In this document: positions 33,200-44,490 of the stretch, in pieces
How the letters are laid out: every line of letters begins with the position of its first letter
How positions within the stretch are numbered: position 1 is the stretch's first letter
Assembly: GCA_036346355.1 (NCBI GenBank)
Contig: CM070591.1
Coordinates: 34,318,392 to 34,382,391 of the forward strand
Reading direction: 5' to 3'
DNA: 64,000 bases
Source of the DNA: Rhipidocladum racemiflorum
Taxonomy: Eukaryota > Streptophyta > Magnoliopsida > Poales > Poaceae
The notes under the pieces: model-generated
The model's database searches: none
What the model was told of the DNA's origin: nothing
What the model saw: the letters and a program-made list of their open reading frames with translations, nothing else
Position numbers and translations under genes: made by a program

Positions 33200-36100
33200 T
33201 GTCGGGACCCCGAATTTGCAAATCCGGACCCTCTGTGTATTCAGCACTAGTCCAGGAACGCGCTAGTGCACACAGTCTTAACATCGGTAAATATCACAAT
33301 CATACCATTCGATAATATCAAAGTACTTTATTTAAATAACCAAACTAGTTACTCGACCTTATGGTCAAGTTACAAATGTATGCCTCGCAAGGCGAAACTT
33401 ATTAAAAGAGAAATAATAGCAGCAGAAAATCAAATAGCTTCGTGGCGCCATCCAAAGATACCACAAAGTAACCGACCGGGCTCGCTTCCCTAAGTAGACG
33501 GATCCTCTTGGAGTTCCTCCTCCAAAGCTGGCGTAGTCTCCTCTTCAGCGATGTTGTGTTGAGGCAAGGGTGAGTACTTGGTACTCAAAGCAAGTCATGC
33601 CTGAGAATGCAAGCTAATATACTATATGCATGGCTTGGTACAAAGGAATAGCTCAAGGTATATTTGCGAAACATTGACATTTGACAAGTAATATAAGTAG
33701 ATTCGAAAGCAGTAGAAATAAGTAAAGCATAAATAACTTTTCAAGAAGTTTAATAACATTTTCCCCATCCTAAACCACTTTTCCATCATCTTCATTATTA
33801 AACCAACCCAACCTTTCAAACCAAAGTTATTTTTGAGAAAATCTAACCCTTATTTGTAATTCCCGAGCGATGTCCAATACCGCGGACACGGCTATTCGAA
33901 TAGATTCTAAACTCTGCAGAGGTTATGCACTTTACCCACAAGATACAGTCAAACACCACAAAGGCGAGTTCCCGTAACAAAGTCTTTCGGAAACCTCTAA
34001 CAATACAAGTGGTCCTCCCCGGTTATTGGCAAGACTAACCCTTCCCTTCGCTAAGGCGAAGTCTAGGCCAATCAACCGTTAGATGGGTACTGGCCTCGGC
34101 CCGAGACGCTCCCCGTACAACTTACACAAAGGGTGTAGTTGACCTCCCGAGGTCCCACAGTACGTTATTAGCAACTTAGTCAACTAGGTCCGTCCCATTC
34201 TGGACATGTGGTTGCACGTTAGACCCAGTTCAAAGGCTTGCAAGGTTAAGTCCTTAGGGTGACCAGGGCAAGACTACAGAAGAACCAAATCATCATTCCC
34301 AACGCCACAAGCTGGCCCACCTGATTACTCTTTGCCACATGCCTTGGCCGAAACTGTTTATCAAACCCCGCTTGATTACCATGCACCACGTGCCATCAAC
34401 ATCACATGATACTTTTCCAAAACAGGTTCAATATATCATTAAGTCAATATTAACATTTGATTGTCCAAAATCATGTCAGGAGCACGTAGCAGGTCTAAGC
34501 AGTATACTACAACGGTCTAAACCCATGTTGGCGATTTAATAATGTCCAACTAGTAAACCACAACTAGGGTGACAAGGGGTCATGGCACATACTTAAATAA
34601 TCAAGGTGTCATACACAAATTGGTACTTATCTAACCCCCATGTTTAAACCAAGTATTTTTCTAATTGAACTAGCATGCAATAGTTTAAATCAAAATAGAT
34701 TTCGAAATAGGATCAACATGGTCAAAGCACAACTTGCCTTCAAAAAGTACTTGTTCTTGGTCTTGAGTTGGATCTGAGTTAATACTTCTCCTTGAATCCT
34801 TAGGCACTTCAACGTCTACTCGTAAAAGCGTGCAAATAGCAAATACACAAATAAACAATAGGCAAAAAGTGTCCAAACATCCAAATAAAATCCATAAACA
34901 GAAAGAACATAATTTTATGGATTTTTAGAAACTGGAATAAATCAAATTTGGAGTTAAGGCGTTAAAAGTTATGATTATTTAAAGTTTAAATAATCATTTA
35001 AATAATTTTGCAGAGAAAAACTTTAGTCCAAAAATTAAATAAAATTTATATTTAAGTAGATCTCATTTTTATACAAATTTAGAAATTTGAATCACTTAAA
35101 TCGGAGTTGAAACGCAAAAGTTATAAGCGTTTGAAGTTTGAATCTAAATTTGAATCAATATTTCGAATTAATAAATCATTTCTTTTTCGGAAATTAATTA
35201 TTGCGTCATCATGGACACGTGGCAGCCTCTGATTGGTCTGCTGACGTCAGCCGGTCCATGGACTCGGTCCACGCTCGGCTCGGGTCTACCGTGGACTCGG
35301 TCCACGACTCAGGTCACTGACATGTGGGTCCCCTCGGGTAGCGTCATTCTTGGCGTCGGCGAGGCTCGGCCACGGTCTTGGCGAGTGGGACCCGGCTGGC
35401 GTCATTCTTGGCGTCGGCGCCGGTGAGCGACGGCCCGACATGCGGAGCCCGCCATGACGTCGGCGTGGCGCCATGGTGCGGTGTGGCGCGTCGGCCCGAC
35501 ACGGGCCCGGCGTGTCGATGAACCGCGCCGCATCACGTGGGACGCGACGGTCCAACTTCACGACCTTGGCAGATCCGGGCCGTCGATTTGAAAATCAACG
35601 GTCCCGATCGGATCGATGACGCACGCGTTTGGGGTGAACGTGGTCAATCTAAACCGTTGGATCTAGATCCAACGGCTAGGATTGAATCTCGGAAATCGCA
35701 CGTGGTGCTTACCGTGGAACGACGTGGCGCAATCCGGGTCGTCGGATCTTGATCGGACGGTCCACGGAGCTCGCGAGGACGGCGATGGCGTGCGGCGGCT
35801 TGCTGCGGCCGGAACCGGGGAAGACGACGTCCCGAACGGCGTTCCGACGCAGTCCCGGCGAGATGAAGTATGAGCCAGGTTCGTCTCGTCGCGGGGTTCC
35901 GACCGCCACAGGCGGCGAGCACTACGGCTGGTTTGGCGGCGAAGGTTGAAGAACTCGCGGCGCGCTTTGGCTCCGGCGAAATTGCGCGGCTCTAGGGTTT
36001 CCTCAGAGGCGTGGACTAGGCAACGAGCTCGGCATGGAAAGGCGAACCTCGGGGCAGCTCCATGCATTAAATAGCCTCGAGTCCGTGTCCGAGACGGCGC

Positions 36101-36660
36101 GACGGCGAACGGAGTCCGCGCGAATCCGGCCGAGACGAAGACGTGGAGCCGCACACGCGTGGCACGACCAACGGCCACGATCGCGCGGGCGTAACCGGTT
36201 CGGCCTGACGGCTCGAACCGGTACGGGCGGATCTCGGCCGTTGGATCCCGATCCAACGGTCGGGATCGATTAGGGTTGGGAGCTGGTTTGGTCGAGTCAA
36301 CTGGCTCGGGTCGAACTCGAGTCCGACTCGGGTTCCGACTCGGTCGGATGAATAGTACTCGACTCGATTGATTTTCCAGCGATTTAATAATTAAATTAAT
36401 TCCCAATAATTCATTTAATTCATTAAAAATAGCAAAAGACTCAGAAAAATTCCAGAAAAATTCTGGAAAATACTTTGGATCATTTTGGACTCAAATAAAA
36501 TATTTCCAACAAAATTTTATTTGCAAAATTAAATTCTTTAATTATTTCAAAATGGAATAAATTCAAATAAATTCCAAATAAATTCCAGAAAATTCCAAAA
36601 ATTCACCAAAGTGCCAAATCACACATGAATTTAAGAAAAGCAAAATTTTGGGGTGTTACA
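33200..36660 (-). repeat. 5' LTR of Tek2c
   Basis: About 3.46 kb and bounded like 24064-27529. TATA-like box at 36067-36073. Palindromes at 35654-35675 and 36238-36259. The leader exon candidate at 34738-34815 carries small indels. The long ORF at 35663-36406 is GC-rich LTR sequence and not a gene. Confidence 0.95.
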
Positions 36661-37236
36661 GAGAGTGGAGAGTGTGCTTTGTTTGGACCCGATTTGGTTG
36701 TGGTGGCGGAAGAGAAGGTGAGAACCATTCAGAACAATTTGAAAGTGGCACAGTCGCGGCAAAAGAGCTATGCTGATCGTCGTCGAAGACCTCTCACTTT
36801 CGATGTTGGCGACTACGTCTACCTGAAGGTGTCTCCCCTCCGGGGCACACGTCGTTTTGGGATTTTGGGAAAGATGGCGCCTCGCTACATTGGACCCTTT
36901 CGGGTACTTGATAGGCGCGGTCAACTGGCATATCGGCTAGAGTTTCCTCCATCTCTAGCGATGGTCCATGACGTGTTCCATATCTCACAGCTAAAGAAGT
37001 GTGTTCGTACTCCCTTCGAGCAGATTGCAGTGGATGAACTTGAGGTTCAGCCTGAACCTGATCTGTCTTATCAAGAACATCCGATTCGGGTTTTGGAAGA
37101 AGCTGAACATAAGACTCGAAGGAAGACTCTCAAATTTTATAAAGTTCAGTGCAGCAATCACACTGAAGGTGAGGCCACTTGGGAGCGGGAAGACCGTTTG
37201 AGAAGCGAGTATCCCGAGTTCTTCCAAAATTTGTAA
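36661..37236 (+). pseudogene. Tek1 integrase C-terminus and complete chromodomain
   Basis: Starts with the second GAGAG duplication and continues the Tek1 integrase frame. The linker (VAQSRQKSYADRRRRPLTF) lies near 36745, the GPY/F-type module (KMAPRYIGPFRVLDRRGQLA) near 36868 and VHDVFHISQLKKCVRTP near 36964. The chromodomain runs from DLSYQEHPIRVLEEAEH near 37060 to TEGEATWEREDRLRSEYPEF, ending FQNL and TAA at 37234-37236. There is no internal stop. The family differs from Tek2 at many residues although the architecture is the same. Confidence 0.93.
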
Positions 37237-37293
37237 GTGTCCTTCGCAGCACTTCTCTGTATTCAATCCTTTTTCAGTTATGCGCTCATTTTT

Positions 37294-37312
37294 GAATCTC
37301 GGGGCGAGATTC
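37294..37312 (+). other. Stem-loop before the Tek1 PPT
   Basis: Arms GAATCTCG and CGAGATTC around a GGG triloop, 57 bases after the pol stop and just upstream of the PPT. Confidence 0.7.
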
Positions 37313-37316
37313 CCCT

Positions 37317-37329
37317 AAGGGGGAAGGAT
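37317..37329 (+). other. Polypurine tract of Tek1
   Basis: AAGGGGGAAGGA ends just before the LTR start TGTCACGG at 37331. Confidence 0.88.
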
Positions 37330-37590
37330 TTGTCACGGTCCCGAATTCGAATTCGATTCTAGCGGCTAAGTTTCGCATCAATTAAGTTTTAGCCACTCTT
37401 AAGGTCAATTCCCGACTTCAGTTAATGTCCTAAACTGCCACTTAGTAGTATCCCAAGCTTAACCAAAAGTTTAGAGCCAAAAATTTCAGTCCGCACTTGT
37501 GACTTTCAACCAACTTTGGAGCCTTGTAACTGGTAATCTATAATGACCTAGAGTGTGTGGGTTACATGGTTGCGAAGTAAAAATATTTCT

Positions 37591-37597
37591 CTATATA
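37591..37597 (+). promoter_or_regulatory. TATA box of the Tek1 LTR
   Basis: CTATATAG about 260 bp into the LTR. The downstream GC/CT-rich block would be the first transcribed exon. Confidence 0.55.
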
Positions 37598-39002
37598 GTG
37601 GTGGAGTCATCTCGCCAATCCGGTGTCAAACACTAATTTTAAACTTGGCTCAAAAAGTGAATCTAGCGCTGTTTTGTGTTGGAGGACTTAGCCAATTTGG
37701 TTGGTTTGCTTGGGGGGTATTTTGGGGAGATGAAAGTGTGGGTTATGTGGTGTGGGTGGCAGCCAATTCATCCCCATTTTTTCCCAAACCGTGAGCTGCT
37801 CACGTCCTCTTCTTCCTCTCTCCACCACACATCCACTCCATTGGAGCACCTCCAACCGGCCACCTCCTCCACCGGCGGCGAGCTCCGGCGACCTCCCCTG
37901 CTCCTCCTCCACCGGAGCACCCCACCCCAGCAGCTCCCCCAAGCGGCCGGCGCACCCCCCCATCTCCTCCAAGCTTCCTCTCTCCCTCCATGGTCATCTC
38001 TTGAATGAGCTAGGTGAGAGCCTTCCCAAAACTTGGATCTACCTCCATGGGGTCCCTAGATGCTATCCATGGAGTTCTAATGCTTAGTTTTGAGGAGAAA
38101 TGATGTGGGAGCAAAGTTAGGGTTGAGTGGAAAATCTGTCATTTTCGGGCAGATTTTTGGCTCTTAGTTTCCTGCGAATTCGAGCTACATAGAGGCCGAA
38201 TTGGAGTTTACATTTGCTTAGGAAGTTGTAGAGGGTGAAATTATCTAGCATCTCCAACTACAATCACTCCATTTGGACATTCCATTAGAAAGTTATGCCA
38301 TTTTTAGTTTCGACTGTCCGAAATGGACGAAATTGGTGAATTGGATATTGAGCTGCGAATTAGAATTAATTGGAGGCCGAATTTGGAAAAAAATTTGCCT
38401 GAGAACTTGTAGGGAATTTCGTGTAGATTTCAAAAATTATTTGTTTGCTTATTTCGGATGAATTTGGAGTAAGTTATGCCGGTTTGAAGTAGTGCCCAGA
38501 TTTCAAAAAAAAAAGCTCAAAATCCCCAATTTCGGTTTTTGCCTTCAATGTTCAGATTAGGGGCTTTAGATCCATTTGCTAAGTGTGTAGTTGAGTAATA
38601 AGAGTATGTGTCCTGTTTATGGCCATTTGTATTGCAATCTGCCCAGAAATTGAAAGATTTCAAAAATTCTGATTTTTGAATGTGAGGTTCAGATTTCAGT
38701 TTGGGTACTTTAAGTCCAAGTCCCAAGGGTTTAAATGAGTAATAACTATAGATTATCCTAATTTGGTCATTAGAATGCAGGAAAATCAATTTTGGAATTA
38801 GCCATTCCAAAGTTGTTTTTGTTTAGTGGAGTATGATGCTAAATTCAGATTTTTCTATTGGTTTGAAGTAAATGTTAGCACTATGTCGATTGTTGTGAAT
38901 TGTGATGATTATTGCACCTTTAAAACTTCCATGGTTTATACATTGAATAATTCATCTCATATGCATCGCATACATCTCATTTCATACATATGTATCGTGT
39001 AG

Positions 39003-39089
39003 CGAACGATTCCGCGGGAGTTGACGCGGTGGCAGCCGACGAGGGTGCCGTGGGTCCAGAGGGTGAGGTTTCGCAAACAGAAGCACAAG
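39003..39089 (+). other. Candidate 87-nt leader exon in the Tek1 LTR
   Basis: Preceded by CGTGTAG and followed by GCAAGC (AAG|GCAAG). The reverse Tek1-related LTR at 63729-63815 has a segment of identical length (87 nt) with the same borders and a similar acidic reading. Joining its phase-1 end to the acceptor at 46626 keeps a frame open for ten codons. Confidence 0.4.
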
Positions 39090-40652
39090 GCAAGCTCCTA
39101 TGCATATCTAACCCTGTATATCATTTTAATTTGGAGAATAACTTGCTTATTCAGTGCTTAAGTATTAGCATTACGAATTGAACTATGGGTTAGGTTAAAT
39201 CCTAATTGCTGCATTTACTCCTTGATGTTGTTAATCCTGTCATTGAAGCTAGCTTATGGGTAATTAAGTCATATTATGCTTAGCTTTGCTTAGAGGTCGG
39301 GATGGGCTGAGTGGTGGAGGGTTCCGTCGCTCGAGATTAAATGTTTATACATGTTGAGCTATGGGAAAATGGTGGCAAATGGTTTTGAGAATGTTAAACT
39401 TGTGGGCCGGGAGAGAAGGTTGGTTGTTTGGGTATGGAGATCCAAACGTGTAGTCTCGTCCATGCCAATTAAGGACCGAGCCGTAAGGAGGATACGGATT
39501 GAGCACCCCCGGTTGGTCACATGCCTGATTATGGTAGGGTAAGCCCTGTTTTATCTCATGCTTACTCGAAGGACTACGACCTCATGTGGTTGGGCGTGAT
39601 GATGCGGGCGAGGCCTAGGCCGGCTCTCGAGTGGCCAAGCCGGGCTTGGGCTACTCGAGAGGGTGCTAGGTTTTCGGACCCATGAGGGTACTTCGGCGAG
39701 TAAGAATGGATAAGAGGGGGTTGACATGAGGTTCCTTCGTGCACATGTCGTGTGATCAATGCTTCCCTGCAGGGTTAATTAAGGGATTCGAATTGCCGAG
39801 CTCTCGGATATGAGCAAGCTTGATCTAAACTTTTCCTGCGAGTAAATAACTTGATTTACCGAACGTGTTCAAATCTGTGACGTAGCTGGGACAGAACATA
39901 GAGTTTTGTATATTAGACAACTTTAGAGTCTGAATCAGCTTTTCCATATACTTAGAAAAAGTTAGGAAATTTCCTAAGCTACGCGAGGATGTACTGGTTT
40001 AATCGATTAGGAGTCCTAGATCTAAAGTTATGATAGTTTGAAGTCTGCTGTCCCCGGGGGGACAGATTCTCTGTTTTTCGTTTTCGGGAGTAGTTTGCGA
40101 TATCGGGGTAGATGGGCAATGGCGTACTGTTTTGTTGGCACGTTGTGATTGTGTGGCATCTATGTGCTGGTGGTGTGACCCGGAGAGTGCCCACCTCATC
40201 CCGCCAATCCGTCGCCCGAGGTTAAGGCAAGTGTATTTGGATGGGTAGCATGTGGTTTATTTGCTTGTCTTGACTAGATGCAATTGTTTCCATGTTATGC
40301 TATCTTGCCATGCTTAGTATTTGCCATGATATGATAAAAAGGGTATGTTACGATGCTATGCAATGGTTTATGGTTAATGATTATGGCATATGTTGCATAC
40401 ATGGCATGAAACTTGGCCCGGTCGGTGAGAACGTCATAACTATTCCGATAAGGTCGGTGAGAAAGTTATGACTAATCCGGAGCGCCATGGATGTAAGACC
40501 TACCTCGTGATTCCACCCACGCAGTGAGTGGAAGCGAAGAGTAGGCATCCTCTATCTACGGGATGGAAGGGGGACGTGGGTGCACGCCAACGGGTGTGCA
40601 CTCGGCAATACCGATATTTGCGTCGAGGAGACATGTGCATTGCATTGCATAC

Positions 40653-40670
40653 ATGATGATGATGATGATG
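40653..40670 (+). repeat. (ATG)n microsatellite
   Basis: Six consecutive ATG triplets in the intron-like part of the Tek1 LTR. Confidence 0.9.
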
Positions 40671-40717
40671 AAATGATTTCAATGAGGTTGAGATATGAAT
40701 ATGATGTTGCATATGAA

Positions 40718-40722
40718 GTATG
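40718..40722. repeat. Target-site duplication of NA1 (left), GTATG
   Basis: GTATG before TGATGAGACC at 40723 recurs at 46504-46508 after GTTACATCA. Confidence 0.93.
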
Positions 40723-42167
40723 TGATGAGACCATGCTCATCATGGACAGAACTAACACTGCATACATATGGTCATCACCAAGTATTGCTACAGTTATATC
40801 AACTGCATGGTTTCATCGACCCACACCTTGGCCAGGACCATTAAGTTGGCGACACTTCACAGCATCCTCTACTTCGTATACAACTACTACGATGGCTCCA
40901 TCTGCATGGCTTTATCGACCCCCACCTTGGCCATCCTTCTACATCTTCGTCGGTTCAAGGACCATTGACTCGAGCTCGAGCCCGTCAAATGAATTATCAG
41001 ATCTAAAGACAAACTTGGGAGAAGATGATGAACTTGAGTCGAGGACGACTCAAATGCAAGAAGGGGAGGATGATGAGGACATCACTACCATGCATACGGC
41101 CATGCCTACAAACCCAATTGAAGCCAACAATGTAATACAAGGGCCAATTACTCGAGCTCGCGCACGTCAATTCAATTACCAGGTGAATGCGTTCTTCGGG
41201 TTGCATACAAATAATTTAATGAATGGAATGCTATTTAATCCTTGTGATGATTTTATTGTCCTTAGGAACCAAGGAGAAGGACTCCCAAACGTCAAGCATG
41301 AAGCCAATTCTTCCGGTGCACAAGTTCAACTCGGATTCGGCCTCCGGGACAGTACCAACTTCAAATGACCATAACTTTCGATCCACAAGGGTGTTTGAGG
41401 TCTATGAGTACTAGTTTGAAAGGTTTCGACGTCCTCTTTCCAACGGATCCGGCCCCACCTCTAAATTCCTTACAAGTCAACGGGAATCTGCAAAACAAGT
41501 TCAACTCGGATTCGGCCTCCGGGACAGCACCAACTTCAAACGACCATAACTTTTGATCCACAAGGGTGTTTGAGGTATATGAGTACTGGTTTGAAAGGTC
41601 TCGTCGTCCTCTTTCCAACGGATCCAGCCCCACCTCCAAATTCCTTACGAGTCAACGGGAATCTGCAAAACAAGTTCGGCCATCTTTCCAAATCCGAGTC
41701 AAACTAGGAATAGGAGTCCTACTCGGCCATGGGGGTGTTTTGGACGCCCCAAGCCTGGTTTTGGCCTCCTATTTCCCTATAAATAGCTAGGGAGTCCCCC
41801 AAAATAACTTGGGTTTTGGTTATTTGATAGTTTAGCCTTTTGCTACTATTTGAGTCTTTTAGACGTGCTCAACAGCCGCCTAACAAGCTCCTTGTATCGG
41901 AACCCCAACTTTTCAATACTTCATCTATATTTGCAATTTTAGATTGCTTTTGCCTTGTTCTTGCTTGTTCTTCGATTGCTTGCAGGAATTGATCTTCGTG
42001 ATTAGGTTGATCGTGCACACGGCAAGGTCAATAACCCTCTGGAGTTGGTTTAGCGATTGCTAAGGCACATCGTTGTTGTACGTTGTAGTCGGATCGTCAA
42101 AGTCGTCTCCTCCCAAATATAAGGTTATCATTCTCATCGAAAGATCGGGACACCTTGTGTTACATCA
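40723..42167 (+). repeat. 5' LTR of NA1
   Basis: TGATGAGACC to GTTACATCA. TATA box (TATAAATAG) at 41778-41786. It contains an internal copy of the pre-PPT stem-loop (41036-41051) and PPT (41058-41070) followed by an LTR-start-like TGATGAGGAC at 41071. A 175-bp tandem duplication lies at 41321-41670. An ORF with an ITRARARQFNYQVNAFF segment (near 41150) crosses it. Confidence 0.93.
41321..41670 (+). repeat. 175-bp tandem duplication in the NA1 LTR
   Basis: Two head-to-tail 175-bp units beginning CAAGTTCAACTCGG at 41321 and 41496, with the start of a third at 41671. The same duplication is at 45656-46005 in the 3' LTR, so it predates insertion. Each unit carries a CATAACTTT block. Confidence 0.88.
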
Positions 42168-42169
42168 AG

Positions 42170-42181
42170 TGGTATCAGAGC
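42170..42181 (+). other. Primer-binding site of NA1 (tRNA-Met)
   Basis: TGGTATCAGAGC lies two bases after the 5' LTR. Confidence 0.92.
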
Positions 42182-43376
42182 TTCAGTTGATCGGTGAGAA
42201 TATCAGTGCCTTGGTTTGTTTTTTATTTCTGTCCTAAATTGAAAACTACTCCACAAAAAATTCAACCTTTAGTTTCAATCTGTTATTTTAGTGAGTTTTG
42301 TTAGGTTTTGATCCATTAGAGTCCATGTTTTAGTTGCTGATCTTTCCTTTCCTTCGCGTAGCTTCAATTCTTCAATTCTGTCCAGTTTGGTATTTCAAGC
42401 ATAACTTTCACATACGAACTCTGATTTTTGTGTTCTTGCACTCTATTGAAAGCTGAGGATATAAGCTTCAATTCCTTCCATAGTCAACCAATCAAATTCT
42501 ATGATCTTCAAACATTAATCTAGGCGACAAGTTTGCTGCCCTAGAAAAACATCACTACACCTACCTTTGGGAACCAATTCATCCTTTGTGAACACTTTGA
42601 TCCTATTTGAGACTAGCTTGTTGATATTGCTTAGGGCTGCTCTACTTGATACATTGCACAATCTTCAGTTATCATATCATATTATCTTGTGACACCAAGT
42701 TAGGGATTCCAAAACTTTGTTCATACTAGTGTTGGCCGAAAGTCACCAAAAGAAAGAAAAGAGAAAGAGCCAAAAGGCTAAAAAAAAGGGAAAAGAAAAA
42801 GAAAATTGTGGCCGGTCACACTACATTGAGCAAAACCCTAATTTGTGTTTGTTATTTTTTATATTGTGCAATTTATTAATTAGTGAGCAATCTTGTGCCC
42901 TTTTTACTTTCTCAAAGCAATAAGTTAGCGTCTCTCTACGACTTATGCAATAGAGCTTTTGGTGCATCACTTATATTTTATAGCTCATTCCTTGATTGCA
43001 TAAGTGCCATTATCTTTGCGTATGTGTTGCCTTCAAATTCACTTATATCTTTGAGATCGGCAACTAGGGCTTGTGAATTCTAGTTTGGATCATTACTTAT
43101 CATTACAATAACTAGAATTACCAGATTGCATAGGAAATAAATATTGCCTATCCAAGCTCCACATCCAACCTCGTACATTTGTTCGGTCCCTTGGCAATCG
43201 CTTTATCCAAGCTTCGGAGAACTTTTGACCACGCCAACGGCCGTCAACACTTGCTGCATGTAAGAACTTGTAAGAGCTTTGGTTATAGGCTTGAATGTTG
43301 AGAGAATTGCCACCACATCCTTGTAGTTGATAAGAACATTATACTTGTTATATTGTTTTCTTGTCTTCTACTAACC
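42182..43376 (+). other. NA1 leader
   Basis: AT-rich untranslated leader of about 1.2 kb before gag. It includes an A-rich stretch (42750-42810) and an ATAACTTTCACATACG block near 42405. I see no convincing coding sequence. Confidence 0.7.
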
Positions 43377-44490
43377 ATGTTAGGTGATGAGGATTCGATG
43401 CATCACTCTCCACGCGCAAAGGGAATTGTTGCTAGAATGTCACTGCAAGAAGACCGCCTCCGGTCTATCGAGACCACTCAGAGAGTTGCTAACATTAATC
43501 TTGCTACTATTTTGTCTAGAGATACGCTATGTGCACTGCCTCCTAACTTCCAATCCTCTACTTCATCTTCTAAGTAACAAAAATGGCATACTACATGCTC
43601 AGGTACATGTTGATGATGATTCCCTAGATAAGGTTAAATTCGCCATTCCACCTTTTAATGGTCATTATGATCCTGATGCCTATATTAATTGGGAGATAGC
43701 AGTAGACAAAGAATTTGTCGATGATTTGTCTGAAAATGAAAAGATTAGGATTGCTGCTAGTGTGCTAAATGAATATGCATTAACATGGTGGAAACATATT
43801 TGTAGAAAAGAGAGAAAACCTAAAAATTGGAGGGCCATGAAAAGACTTATGAGAATGGATTATGTTCCTGAATATCATACTGAATTTTTATATACTAGAC
43901 TCCAATGCTTGAAACAAGGAAATAAGTGCGTTAAGGAATACTATGAACGATTGCAAAATCATTTGTTGCGTTGTGGTTTAGATGAAGGTGAAGAAGCAAC
44001 AGAGCTTAGGTTCATACGTGGACTTAATCAAGAAATTCAAGATGCTCTTATTGATGAAACATATAGTTCTCTTTCAGAATTGGTTGTATGTGCTTATAGA
44101 GTTGAAAATATGCTTGCTAAATCCTTGAAAGAATCATTAGCTTCATTTGAGGCGCCCATTGTTGCACCTTCTTTTGTAGCTAATATTTTGCAGAAAAGTG
44201 AGCACCATCGAGAGAATGATGTAGAAGAGCAAATGGAGAAAGAAACGATCAGTACTACCCCATGTATATGTGAAGAGATAATAGTTGAAGAAACACCTAC
44301 AACAGCTGATGAGAACTTACAAGGTAATGTAACAGGTATGGACTTTACACATGGAGAAGATAATTTTGAAGAGCAAAACCTATCCACAAATCATGCTATC
44401 GTAGAGCAACTAATAGTGGAACCAATTGCTGATTTTGCTTTGTTACAAGATGATTTGCTTGCTATTTCTTGTGATAAAGAAGAGTTGTGA
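43377..44490 (+). pseudogene. NA1 gag (Ty3-type capsid)
   Basis: The likely start is ATG at 43377 (MLGDEDSMHHSPRAKGIV), with a short amphipathic segment (LQEDRLRSIETTQRVANINL) that stops in its frame at 43577. The capsid core is in another frame from about 43600: VKFAIPPFNGHYDPDAYINW, then ALTWWKHICRKERKPKNW near 43777, FLYTRLQCLKQGNKCVKEYY near 43886 and LRFIRGLNQEIQDALID near 44006. These match the plant retrotransposon gag domain. An acidic tail follows and ends at TGA 44488-44490. No zinc knuckle is seen. One frameshift separates start and core, so it is called disrupted; the core alone is about 295 codons. Confidence 0.8.

Larger units (their letters stand above)
24064..36660 (-). mobile_element. 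Tek2c: complete Tek2-family chromovirus on the reverse strand
   Basis: A 12.6-kb reverse-strand element in Tek1 integrase. LTRs at 33200-36660 (5') and 24064-27529 (3'), PBS at 33182-33195, PPT at 27532-27543, GAGAG duplication. Compared with Tek2a it keeps about 700 bp more upstream of gag, with an extra ORF. LTR comparison shows scattered small differences, many at CAG/CTG sites. Gag-pol is frameshifted in many places, so it is not autonomous as written. With the Tek2b 3' LTR it forms a large inverted repeat. Confidence 0.95.

Noticed and set aside
35663..36406. 247-codon reverse ORF
   Set aside because: Inside the Tek2c 5' LTR; the equivalent frame in the other LTR is broken into shorter ORFs with no shared protein.
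37676..38087. Ser/Pro/Leu-rich ORFs resembling a small secreted or extensin-like protein
   Set aside because: They are CCTCC-type low-complexity leader of the Tek1 LTR, open in two frames, with no conserved partner.
42717..42923. Lys-rich short ORF
   Set aside because: A-rich low-complexity stretch in the NA1 leader, no conserved counterpart.
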